NCBI GenBank assembly: GCA_030429345.1
Contig: JAUIFJ010000005.1
Span: 1 to 64,000 of the forward strand
DNA: 64,000 nucleotides
Source: a bacterium
Lineage (GTDB): Bacteria > CAIWAD01
Direction of reading: 5' to 3'
In this document: positions 41,834 through 50,305 of the stretch, in pieces
How positions within the stretch are numbered: position 1 is the stretch's first letter
Layout: each line of letters opens with the position of its first letter
Notes under the pieces: model-generated
What the model saw: only the letters and a program-made list of their open reading frames with translations
Told to the model about the DNA's origin: nothing
Database searches by the model: none
Program-made: the position numbers and the translations under genes

Positions 41834-44221
41834 TCATTTCAACAGCAGGACTTTCTCCACTTCCACCACTCCCCTCGCCTCCACCTGCACGAAATATACC
41901 CCGCTGGCTAACCCCTCCCCTCGCAGTAGCACCTGGTGCCGGCCAACCGCCTGATTGCCCTGAAACAGCTCATTCACCATCCGCCCCTGGATGTCGTACA
42001 GGCGAATGGACACCGACCCTGCGGTCGGCAGGACGTACTCCAGGCGGGTCTGGTTGTTGAAGGGGTTGGGATAGTTCGGAAGCAGCTCTAGACTTGCCGG
42101 GCGGAGGAGCCGGTCTTCGGGGCGCGGTGATACACGAACCAGGTGATCCAGTGTGCCGGCGTGCGGGCCGCCAGTGTAGCCGATGTCATTGCGCAGACCA
42201 CCCTGGCTGGGCCATAGGGCGAAACCTGGTCTCTCTGGATCTTCCAAGTCGTTGTAGATGGGATCAGGGTTACCGGCGTCAATGGCGGGCGAGGCAGGCG
42301 ATAAATAGGGAACGCCCAGCTCTTCATCGAAGAGGGGGTCTTCCAATGTGTTGTTGCTTCCGGTCATCCCTGGTTGAACAATGGAGGTTGAGAATTCGGG
42401 AGCCTCATACCACTGATCCGACAGGACATCGTAGTCGTTTCCCCAGACAATCGAGTTTCTGAAATCCAGGGGGCCCGTAAACAACTTGGACATCGAGCAA
42501 TTGGTCACCGTCACATTGTGCAATGAAGTCTCCCCGGGAACGACTCCGGCAGTCAATACATCCTGGTAAGAATCCGTGTACGGGAAGGGGATGTAGTTGT
42601 CTTGTTCAGTGATATCCTCGAACAGACAGTTTACCATGGACAGGGTATCAGGCCCGACGATCTGTACTGCAAATCGATTCGTACGCCGAACCACGACTTG
42701 ATTCATGATGACCCCACTGGGTCCATCATCTATCCAAATTCCCCCATCATCGCAGTCTTCCATCAGGATATTATGGAGTTCGTAGTGTTTGCCAGGACCG
42801 GAGCTAACAAACTCTACAGTACTGCCCACACTTCGGTGCCAGAGGTCCATGCCTGCCCATTCAGGGGCGTGGTTGGGTTGGCGGTTATTTCGGAAGACGC
42901 AATCACGCATCTCGATGTACTCATTGTCGTTTCCGCTATTCAGGAGAAGGGCACGAGCTATATTGGGTCTTGGATTTTGAATCTGTGAATAGTCATCTGG
43001 ATCATGGGTGAAATTGTCCTCAAACCTACAATTTCTCCAACGCACTGTATCGCGACCCGCTCCACTACTTACAACATTGCCACTCCAAGGAGCTTCTCCT
43101 CCCTCTACGGGTCCATTAAGGATTACGTTGCGACTGAACTCACTATCGATTACATCAACGTTGTTTACCTCGAATATCATTCCTCTTGCATCCTGCACTA
43201 AGGAGTCGCCTACGACATTATCCGTCACATGAAGATTTCGAACCGTTCCGTCGTAACTACTAACGGTTCCAGCGCCATCTCCCTGGAAAAATACCCGGTT
43301 GCGCTGGATATACAGGCTATCGATATCCAAATATGAAACGCCATAAATGGAATTAGCATTTCCATTATCAGTACCCTGGTTTAGATTGTCCGAAATGTAA
43401 ATGTTGCGAGCAACAAGAGTATCTCCTTGTATACGAAGAACTCCACCGCTCACATTGAAGCAATTCTGCACACGCACATCACGTGCTGTTGTGTTTGCAT
43501 CGCTATCGAATGCCACTCTATTGAATATAGGTGCTGCACCACCTTCCATTGTCACTCGAGCAAGTTGTAACCCTGCATCCGCGATGAATTGGTGGCCGTT
43601 ACTACCCGTATTCTCTTCTACGACAAGATCCTCGACAACTCCAGTTCCTTCCATTGAGATACGAAAGCACCATGCATAGGGTTCGGCTTCCAGCATTTCA
43701 TTGTCGTGAATGTGGACTCGTTGTAAAGAGAAACTGCCCACTCGCGTTGCAGAAGTACGCGCTTGTCTTGTAACAGCTCCACCAGCGCGATATCCGCGAT
43801 TGTGCCTGAAGACCAGGTCTTGGAAGTCAATACTCACATCACTTTGCAGGAAGAATCCGCCTGGGCGATAATCCCAGTAGGCATTGAAGTACCCTTCCCC
43901 GTGTTGAATCGTGAAGCCGCGAAGATGGAACACGGACGGCGTCTCGGTGTAGACGTCAAGCACTGTTCCCTGGTAGTCCCCATCCAGAATGGTCTCCTGG
44001 ATGTCCGTCGTGTCCTCACTAAAGATGTAGTGCGAGGCCAGGGTGACTTCCCAGACGGGTGTGGACAAGAGCTCGACATAGGTGCCATTGGCAACGAGGA
44101 CGGTGTCTCCGGGGCTGGTCGCATCCAACGCTCCCTGAATCGTCCCAAACTCCCCGGGCACATGCAGAACCTCCCCCCAGGCGGCGGGCAGGACTAACAG
44201 GATGAGAAGCAGAATGCGCAT
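41834..44221 (-). CDS. Exported right-handed beta-helix protein with C-terminal sorting domain
   Basis: The 795-residue protein starts at ATG 44221, chosen for the signal peptide MRILLLILLVLPAAWG; the open frame extends upstream to 44785 without support. VPGEFGTIQGALDATSPGDT opens a parallel beta-helix of the pectate-lyase-like or 'right-handed repeat' type, with runs such as NVDVIDSEFSRNVILNG. Near the C-terminus LLPNYPNPFNNQTRLEYVLP...GVYFVQVEARG is the same sorting domain class as in the 3892-9081 protein. Base composition across 42.6-43.9 kb is clearly AT-richer than its surroundings. A polysaccharide-binding or surface role is inferred. Confidence 0.9.
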   Translation of the reverse strand: MRILLLILLVLPAAWGEVLHVPGEFGTIQGALDATSPGDTVLVANGTYVELLSTPVWEVTLASHYIFSEDTTDIQETILDGDYQGTVLDVYTETPSVFHLRGFTIQHGEGYFNAYWDYRPGGFFLQSDVSIDFQDLVFRHNRGYRAGGAVTRQARTSATRVGSFSLQRVHIHDNEMLEAEPYAWCFRISMEGTGVVEDLVVEENTGSNGHQFIADAGLQLARVTMEGGAAPIFNRVAFDSDANTTARDVRVQNCFNVSGGVLRIQGDTLVARNIYISDNLNQGTDNGNANSIYGVSYLDIDSLYIQRNRVFFQGDGAGTVSSYDGTVRNLHVTDNVVGDSLVQDARGMIFEVNNVDVIDSEFSRNVILNGPVEGGEAPWSGNVVSSGAGRDTVRWRNCRFEDNFTHDPDDYSQIQNPRPNIARALLLNSGNDNEYIEMRDCVFRNNRQPNHAPEWAGMDLWHRSVGSTVEFVSSGPGKHYELHNILMEDCDDGGIWIDDGPSGVIMNQVVVRRTNRFAVQIVGPDTLSMVNCLFEDITEQDNYIPFPYTDSYQDVLTAGVVPGETSLHNVTVTNCSMSKLFTGPLDFRNSIVWGNDYDVLSDQWYEAPEFSTSIVQPGMTGSNNTLEDPLFDEELGVPYLSPASPAIDAGNPDPIYNDLEDPERPGFALWPSQGGLRNDIGYTGGPHAGTLDHLVRVSPRPEDRLLRPASLELLPNYPNPFNNQTRLEYVLPTAGSVSIRLYDIQGRMVNELFQGNQAVGRHQVLLRGEGLASGVYFVQVEARGVVEVEKVLLLK

Positions 44222-44540
44222 AAGACTCCCGGAACAGTTCGTGTTCGGAGAATAACAGCAGGCGTTCCCGAAAGCCAAGACTTTCGTCAAGTGGGTGGAA
44301 TCCAGGGGAGAAGGCATGGCCAGGCGGGACAGCCTGATGGCAGAGGGATCGAAATGCTTGTCAGGCAATGTGCCGGGAAGCCCTGGACAACTGTTCTGCC
44401 AAGTTGTCCCCCCCTGCCGAATGCCATACCTTGAAACTTTCCCGCTCCGCGGCGGTTTTAGTGAGGCGACAGGCTGTCGGCCTCGACCCGCCGGGAACGG
44501 CCCTTTCGCTGAGTACAGGTTCCATTCCATTGGAGACCCA
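44222..44540. other. Divergent intergenic region
   Basis: This 319-bp region separates two divergent exported-protein genes and must hold both promoters. TTGAAA occurs near 44431, but no matching -10 element at normal spacing is convincing. Frames that extend into it from either side lack Shine-Dalgarno sites. I see no repeat or RNA structure. Confidence 0.5.
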
Positions 44541-45734
44541 ATGATCCAGAAAACCCCCCTTTGGGCCCTTCTGCTTTGCCTGCTCGGCATGAGCCTGGGC
44601 GCCGTGGCCCAGGAAACGAAGACTGTCCAGGCCACCGGCATGGCGACGGTTTCCGGCGACAACACCATGGCGGCCCGCGACGCCGCCATCCGCGATGCCA
44701 TGCGCAAGGCGGTGGAGAACGGCCTGGGCACGCTGATCGAGAGCCAGACCCTGGTCGAGAATTTCGCCCTGGTCAACGACCGCATCTACAGCCAGGCGCA
44801 GGGCTTCGTCAGCAGTTATGATGTGCTGAGCGAGAGCGAGGAGCGCGGTACCTACATCGTCGCCATTTCCGCCGTCGTGCAGATGGCCAACCTGGAGAAC
44901 GACCTGCGAGGCATCGGGCTGATGCAGGACCTGGCGGGCAAGCCCAAGATCATGGTGATGATCGACGAGTTCTGGTGGGAGCCCGGCGTGCCCAAGGATC
45001 GCCAGCTGCCCGTCAGCGATCCCGCCAGTGCCGCGAGCCTGGAAGAGGATTTCCTTGACCGCGGCTTCTACAACATGGTCGACGCGCTGATGGTCCAGCA
45101 GCTGCGCAGCACCGAACTGCTGCTCATGGAAGACCTGATGGAAGATGCCGGCGCCATGGGCGACCTGGCCAAGAAAGCCGCCGCCGATTACGGCGCGGAA
45201 GTCCTGGTGCTGGGCACCTGCAAGGTCGAGCCCAATTCCAGCGCCGGCGGCAAGTACGAGGCGACGGGCGTGCTCGATGTCCGTGTGGTCGACGCCGCCA
45301 CCGGCGCCCTGCTGGCGCGCAAGACCGCCCGCCAGGCCGGTGCCGGCACCAGCCCCGAAGGCGCGCGCAGCGCCAGCGGCAGCCGGGCGGCGCACAGCAT
45401 TTCCAGCGAGCTGATCGGCCAGATCCTCAACTACTGGCAGAACAAGTCCAACAACGGTCAGGACTACATCGTCAAGCTCTACAATGTGGAAAGCTACGCC
45501 CGCCAGGGCCTGCGCTTCCTCAAGGCATTGAAGGAGATTCCCGGCGTCAGCCAGGCCAAGCGCCGCCAGTGGGACGAGGACCTGAAGCGCATGGAGATCG
45601 CCATGACCTGGAAGGGCGGCGACCCGGGAAGCCTGGGCGACGAGATCCTGCTGCAGGTGATGGACATGCCGGGCTTCGAGTCCATCGACATGCGGCGGGC
45701 CAGCGGCAACAACCTTGACTTCTACCTGCAATAA
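44541..45734 (+). CDS. Exported protein with FlgT-N/LPP20-like domain
   Basis: The 397-residue protein starts at ATG 44541 (GGAG upstream; signal peptide MIQKTPLWALLLCLLGMSLG). Residues ~30-140 (QATGMATVSGDNTMAARDAA, then AMRKAVENGLGTLIES and FVSSYDVLSE) resemble the FlgT N-terminal/LPP20 fold of cell-envelope proteins. The middle region (DLAKKAAADYGAEVLVLGTC) resembles CsgG/FlgT-M-type domains. No flagellar genes are nearby, so a flagellar role is doubtful. A terminator separates it from the related downstream gene. Confidence 0.8.
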   Translation: MIQKTPLWALLLCLLGMSLGAVAQETKTVQATGMATVSGDNTMAARDAAIRDAMRKAVENGLGTLIESQTLVENFALVNDRIYSQAQGFVSSYDVLSESEERGTYIVAISAVVQMANLENDLRGIGLMQDLAGKPKIMVMIDEFWWEPGVPKDRQLPVSDPASAASLEEDFLDRGFYNMVDALMVQQLRSTELLLMEDLMEDAGAMGDLAKKAAADYGAEVLVLGTCKVEPNSSAGGKYEATGVLDVRVVDAATGALLARKTARQAGAGTSPEGARSASGSRAAHSISSELIGQILNYWQNKSNNGQDYIVKLYNVESYARQGLRFLKALKEIPGVSQAKRRQWDEDLKRMEIAMTWKGGDPGSLGDEILLQVMDMPGFESIDMRRASGNNLDFYLQ

Positions 45735-45752
45735 CCGAATTCGCGTGACACA

Positions 45753-45779
45753 GGGGAACCGCGGTTCCCCTTTTCTTTT
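45753..45779 (+). terminator. Rho-independent terminator between two exported-protein genes
   Basis: An 8-bp GGGGAACC/GGTTCCCC stem with a 2-nt centre is followed by TTTTCTTTT. It starts 19 nt after the stop codon at 45734. The next gene begins 12 nt downstream of it, so the element may attenuate rather than fully stop transcription. Confidence 0.85.
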
Positions 45780-45791
45780 GCTGCGAGTGCC

Positions 45792-47951
45792 ATGCCTTCC
45801 TTCCTGTTTCTCCTGATCGGCCTGCTGCTGGCCGGATCCGCTCTCGCCGACGAGCGGCCGGAGCTGGTCGTCACGCGGATCTTCATCGGCGCCGCCTCGG
45901 AGATCGACGACGACTTCCTCGAGAACGGCGGCCGCGACCTGGCCATGAAGGAGAGCGAGCGCCTGGTCGAGCTGCTCCAGGCCCTGCCGCAGTATCGTGT
46001 CCACGACAGCTTCTTCGCCGAGCCTTCCACGGAACTGGGCAGCCTCGACGCCGCCGGCGACCGCGTCTATGTGCGCGGAGTCGTCACACGCGCCGATGTC
46101 GACCGCAGGAAGTACTTCGGCGACCTGGAACTCTGGCAGTTCACCATCGGGCTCAACCTGGAATTCTTCGACATCCGCAGCGGGCAGGTGTACTACAACC
46201 GCGGCATCGTCAGCCGCGTGCCCGTGGAGACGGCGACGGAGATCGACCGCGCCTACCGCCGCGAGCGCTTCGCGGAGGCCTTCCGCGCGGGACTGGATCA
46301 CCTGGTGATGCAGTGCGGCAAGGACTACCAGCCCGCCCTGCTGCAGACCCGCGTGCTGCAGGCCTCCGCTCCTGATCGCGTTTTCGTCGAGGGCGGAGCC
46401 GACAAGGGCCTGAGAGCTGGCCAGGTGCTGCAGGGAGCACAAGGCGAGGAGCGCTGGCTGCTCAAGGTGTTGCAGGTGGAATCCGCCTTCAGCCGCCTGG
46501 AAGTGCTGGCCTCGAGCAAGGGAAGCGCGCCTCCCGCCGGCCTGATGCTGGGTCTTCCCGGCGCGAACCGCTCCGCCGGCGGCAGCGGGCCTTCCCTGGC
46601 CGTCAGCGGCGTGATGACCGTCGACCCCGAAGCCCTCGACCCGGCCTTCGACCTGGACAACGCCACCCTCGGCCAGTGGCTGCACGACGGCCTGGCCGAG
46701 CAGAGCGGCCTGGACCTGCTCCCGCCCCTGCTCGCCGATGCCGGGGGCGAGGCCGGCGAACTGGCCTCGGCCTTCTTCGACGCACAGGCGGCCTTCAGCA
46801 CCTATGGAGACGTGAGACAGGACGAGATCATCGGCAGCCGGCCCCTTCCGGATCGCCTGGCGCGGGGCGTCGTCACACATGCCCTCAACCGCCGCAGCGA
46901 ACGCCTGGGCTTCGTGGCCAACGAACTGGTGCTCGGCCTGACCCTGGAGGTCTACGATCGCCGCAGCCGCGAGGTGCTGGCCACGGTCTCCGTCGAGCAG
47001 AGCCGCCTGGAGAAGCAGAACGACTCCTATCGCCAGGCCGACCTTCTGGGCGCCTGGCGCGACCTTTGTCGCACAGCGCTCCGCGAGGGTGCGAAGCGCC
47101 TGGCGGCAGAATTGCCCCCCGCGCAGCGTGAGACGAGCATCCTGGTGGAGAACGGCCCCTGGACGGCGGATCCCGGCGACCTGGGCGCGGGCCGCCAGCT
47201 GGCGCTCTATCGCCCGGAAGAAGTGATCCGCGACGCATCCGGCAAGGACATCGGCAGCTGGCTGAGGCGCTATGCCGTCGCACGGACCGTGGCGTCCGCC
47301 CGCGGCCTGGAGCTGGAGCTGCTGGTGGATGACGGCACGGCCCCTCGGGCAGGGGATGTGATCCGCTACAGTCCCCGCGCGGGAAACCGGCCGCTGGCCC
47401 GGCTGGTTTCGCTGGAGGTCGGCGGTCCCAAGGTGCGCGAGGGCTACGCCCCCAATGCAGACATGCTCCAGGCCTGGCTGCAGACGGAACTGCTCGCCAG
47501 CGGGCTCTTCCGCATGCTGCCGCCGGAAAGCCAGCAGGCGGCCTTCGACGCTGCCGATGTGCGCCTGGCCGGCGGCGAGTTCGAGCTGGGCCACACGGAC
47601 GAGGTGCTGAACGCCTCCTTCCCCGACGAGCAGGTGCGCATTCGCGCCCGCCTCGGGCTGGCCCGTGTGACAACCGAAACCGGCGACTTCCGCAACCGGC
47701 TCACCTTCAGCACGGGACTGGAACTGTCCTTCGAGGATGCCGCGGGTGCCCCGCTTCAATGGCTCACGGGAAAAGAGGCCGACAGGCTGCGCGCCGTCTA
47801 CAACCTGGAAGCGACCCAGGAGCTGGACCGCGGCCGCATTGTCCAGGGCGTGCGGCCGGAGGAATACGACACGCAACTCGACCTCTGCGCGCAGCAGGCC
47901 TGCCGCGCGCTGGTGGAGAAACTCAAGCAAGAGGCGGGAAAACTGCCATGA
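45792..47951 (+). CDS. Exported protein with three CsgG/FlgT-like segments, function unknown
   Basis: The 719-residue protein has a signal peptide (MPSFLFLLIGLLLAGSALAD). Three stretches share a layout of an acidic start, a helix with RLVELLQAL/LLASGLFRML-type motif, a strand pair describing a 'body type' segment (LNLEFFDIRSGQVYY; LTLEVYDRRSREVLA; LELSFEDAAGAP) and a terminal helix. That layout recalls CsgG and FlgT middle domains. ASAPDRVFVEGGADKGLRAG resembles the FlgT C-terminal beta domain. No precise family can be named. It follows the FlgT-N-like gene and overlaps the crotonase gene by 4 nt. Confidence 0.8.
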   Translation: MPSFLFLLIGLLLAGSALADERPELVVTRIFIGAASEIDDDFLENGGRDLAMKESERLVELLQALPQYRVHDSFFAEPSTELGSLDAAGDRVYVRGVVTRADVDRRKYFGDLELWQFTIGLNLEFFDIRSGQVYYNRGIVSRVPVETATEIDRAYRRERFAEAFRAGLDHLVMQCGKDYQPALLQTRVLQASAPDRVFVEGGADKGLRAGQVLQGAQGEERWLLKVLQVESAFSRLEVLASSKGSAPPAGLMLGLPGANRSAGGSGPSLAVSGVMTVDPEALDPAFDLDNATLGQWLHDGLAEQSGLDLLPPLLADAGGEAGELASAFFDAQAAFSTYGDVRQDEIIGSRPLPDRLARGVVTHALNRRSERLGFVANELVLGLTLEVYDRRSREVLATVSVEQSRLEKQNDSYRQADLLGAWRDLCRTALREGAKRLAAELPPAQRETSILVENGPWTADPGDLGAGRQLALYRPEEVIRDASGKDIGSWLRRYAVARTVASARGLELELLVDDGTAPRAGDVIRYSPRAGNRPLARLVSLEVGGPKVREGYAPNADMLQAWLQTELLASGLFRMLPPESQQAAFDAADVRLAGGEFELGHTDEVLNASFPDEQVRIRARLGLARVTTETGDFRNRLTFSTGLELSFEDAAGAPLQWLTGKEADRLRAVYNLEATQELDRGRIVQGVRPEEYDTQLDLCAQQACRALVEKLKQEAGKLP

Positions 47952-48736
47952 ACACCCTGTCGATCTTCCACGAAGAGGGCATTGCCCTGATCAAGCTCAA
48001 CCGGCCCTCCGTGCGCAATGCCATGGACGACCGCATGATCGCCGAGCTCGGCGACCTGGCGCACAGCCTGCACGAGGATCCTTCCGTGCGCATCGTGATC
48101 CTGAGCGGCGAAGGGGACGCCTTCTGCTCGGGCATGGACCTGGCCTACCTGAAGCGCCTGGCCGACTTCGACGAGAGCGAGAACCGCGCCGACGGGGAAG
48201 CCCTGTTGCGCCTGCTGCTCGGCATTCGCCGCAGTCCGCTGGTCTGGATCGCCGCCGTCAACGGCCCGGCCATCGCCGGCGGCTGCGGCCTGGCCTCGGC
48301 CTGCGATCTTGTCTACGCCGATCGCGAGAAGGCCCGCTTCGGCTACCCGGAAGTGCGCATCGGCTTCGTGCCTGCGCTGGTCAGCTCGCTGCTCGTCGAC
48401 CGGGTCGGCGAGACACGGGCACGCGATCTGCTGCTTTCCGGACGCATCCTGAAGGCCGAGAGGGCGCTCGACTTCGGCCTGGTCAACGAACTGGCCGAGC
48501 CGGGGCAGGTGCTGTCTCACGCCGGCACCCGGGCCAGCCGCCTGAGCAGCGAGGCCAGCCGGGCCTCCCTGGCCAGCACCAAGTCTCTGCTGCACCGTAT
48601 ACGGGGACTGGACCTGGAAAGCGCCATGGAGCTCTGCCTGGACGAGAATGTGCGCCTGCGCATGAGCCCCAGCTGCAAGAAGGGCGTCGGTGCCTTCCTC
48701 GACAAGCAGGAACTGGACTGGCGCAAGCTGGACTAG
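47948..48736 (+). CDS. Enoyl-CoA hydratase/isomerase (crotonase) family protein
   Basis: The 262-residue protein starts at ATG 47948 overlapping the preceding stop (ATGA). The oxyanion-hole segments AFCSGMDL and NGPAIAGGCGLASACD and the FGYPEVRIGFVPA motif place it in the crotonase family. Of the two catalytic glutamates of classical hydratases, the second (E135) is present, while the first position holds Gly114. This pattern is shared with methylglutaconyl-CoA hydratase-like members. A role in branched-chain acyl-CoA metabolism is possible but unproven. Confidence 0.9.
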   Translation: MNTLSIFHEEGIALIKLNRPSVRNAMDDRMIAELGDLAHSLHEDPSVRIVILSGEGDAFCSGMDLAYLKRLADFDESENRADGEALLRLLLGIRRSPLVWIAAVNGPAIAGGCGLASACDLVYADREKARFGYPEVRIGFVPALVSSLLVDRVGETRARDLLLSGRILKAERALDFGLVNELAEPGQVLSHAGTRASRLSSEASRASLASTKSLLHRIRGLDLESAMELCLDENVRLRMSPSCKKGVGAFLDKQELDWRKLD

Positions 48737-48773
48737 ATTTGGGTCCACACCTGTACCACAGAAAGAACGATCC

Positions 48774-49649
48774 ATGAGCCTGCCCGCAGCAGACCCCAAC
48801 GCACCCGTGCTCTATGTTTCCGACCTGGACGGCACCCTGCTCGATGCTGAAGGCCGGCTAAGCGAACGCAGCCGCAGGGGCTTGAAGCGCCTGCTGGACA
48901 AGGGTCTGCCTTTCACCGTGGCGACGGCGCGCAGCGTATACAGCGTCCGCGATGTGCTCGCCGGCTTGGAGTTGCCGCTGCCGGTGATCGAGTTCAACGG
49001 TGCCATGCTCAGCGAACTTGACGGCAACCACCACCAGGTTCATTCGCTTCCCGCGGATCTGGGCAGCGCCTTCGTCGACCATCTGCTGCAGGAGGGCGAA
49101 GCGCCGCTGATCGCCACCGCGGGCAGGGAGAAGGACACCCTGTACTACAACCGCGTCGACAACGATGGCATCCGCTGGCTGATCGAGAACCGCTTCCAGG
49201 ACGGCGACCAACGCCTTCACCAAGTCGATGACTACGGGCAGGCCACCCGGGAGCAGATGGTCTGCATCACGACGATCGGCCGGGAAGAGCGGATTCGGGA
49301 ACTCAAGGCGGAACTGGGAGCGATCGTCGGGAAGAAGGCGATCCTGCGCAGCTGGGGCAGCCTCTACGCCCCCGGCTGGCACTGGATGACGCTGCACGCG
49401 GCCGAGGCGCGCAAGGAGCTGGGCCTGCAGGCCCTGGTCGAAAACGCCGGTCTGCAGGGCTGGTCGGTAACCTGTTTCGGCGACGGCGGCAACGACGCCG
49501 GCATGCTGGCCGCAGCTCATCGCGGCATTGCCATGGCCAACGCGGGCGAGGCAACGGCCGCGGCGGCGAACCTGCGCATCGGACCGAACACGGCAGACAG
49601 CGTGGTGCGGTTTCTCGAGATCGACTGGGATGGGAAGAGACTTCCGTAA
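48774..49649 (+). CDS. Cof-type HAD-IIB hydrolase
   Basis: The 291-residue protein (ATG 48774) has HAD motif I VSDLDGTLLDAEG, motif II VATARS, the type IIB cap in the middle, and motif IV FGDGGNDAGMLAAAHRGIAMANA. Cof-type enzymes dephosphorylate sugar phosphates or cofactors; the substrate is unknown. It follows the crotonase gene after 37 bp. Its stop codon lies inside the first palindrome of the repeat array at 49644, which may help terminate transcription. Confidence 0.93.
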   Translation: MSLPAADPNAPVLYVSDLDGTLLDAEGRLSERSRRGLKRLLDKGLPFTVATARSVYSVRDVLAGLELPLPVIEFNGAMLSELDGNHHQVHSLPADLGSAFVDHLLQEGEAPLIATAGREKDTLYYNRVDNDGIRWLIENRFQDGDQRLHQVDDYGQATREQMVCITTIGREERIRELKAELGAIVGKKAILRSWGSLYAPGWHWMTLHAAEARKELGLQALVENAGLQGWSVTCFGDGGNDAGMLAAAHRGIAMANAGEATAAAANLRIGPNTADSVVRFLEIDWDGKRLP

Positions 49650-50265
49650 GGGTCGTTCGCGAACGACCCTTACGGATGGGCCCCACCGATCTGTGCGACG
49701 AACCCCGCCGTCCGATGACCGACACCCGATCACACCGGCCCCATCGACGACCCACCCTCACGGAAGGGTCGTTCGCGAACGACCCCTACGGTGGGGTTCC
49801 CGCGGATGCGTACGTCGCGGGTTCGCATGGGATGCACGACATCGGGTCACACCGACCCCATCGAAGAACCACCCTCATGTAAGGGTCGTTCGCGAACGAC
49901 CCCTACGCACGGGTACCCGCGGATGCGTACGTCGCGGGTTCGCATGGGATGCACGACATCGGGTCACACCGACCCCATCGAAGAACCACCCTCATGTAAG
50001 GGTCGTTCGCGAACGACCCCTACGCACGGGTTCCACCGATACGCGAGACACGGGGCAGCGCGGGATGCACGGCACACGATCACGCCGGTATCACGGGAAT
50101 CCGCCCCTCCGTAGGGGTCGTTCGCGAACGACCCCTACGCACGGGCTCCACCGGATGCGCGAGACACGGGGCCGCGCGGGATGCACGGCACACGATCACA
50201 CCGGTGTCACGGGGATCCACCCCCTCCGTAGGGGTCGTTCGCGAACGACCCCTACGCAAGGGTTC
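49644..50265. repeat. Tandem array of six perfect palindromes at ~116-bp period
   Basis: Six palindromes with the invariant core TCGTTCGCGAACGA are centred at 49659.5, 49775.5, 49892.5, 50009.5, 50124.5 and 50241.5, spaced 116, 117, 117, 115 and 117 bp. The first is a perfect 32-bp palindrome and the fifth extends to 28 bp (GTAGGGGTCGTTCG and complement). The ~88-bp sequences between them are themselves similar (GGGATGCACG, GGGTCACACCG), so the whole unit is tandemly duplicated. The array fills the gap between two convergent genes. It is not a CRISPR. Confidence 0.95.
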
Positions 50266-50305
50266 CACCGGATGCGCGAGGTTACCCGGATCGCCCTGAA
50301 AGCGC

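Noticed and set aside
44361-47930. A 1189-codon minus-strand open frame across the two exported FlgT/CsgG-like genes
   Set aside because: The plus-strand genes have signal peptides, ribosome-binding sites and a terminator between them. The minus frame runs through that terminator and has no domain.
49644-50265. CRISPR array
   Set aside because: The repeats are perfect palindromes at 116-bp period and the 'spacers' (~88 bp) resemble each other. No cas gene is present.
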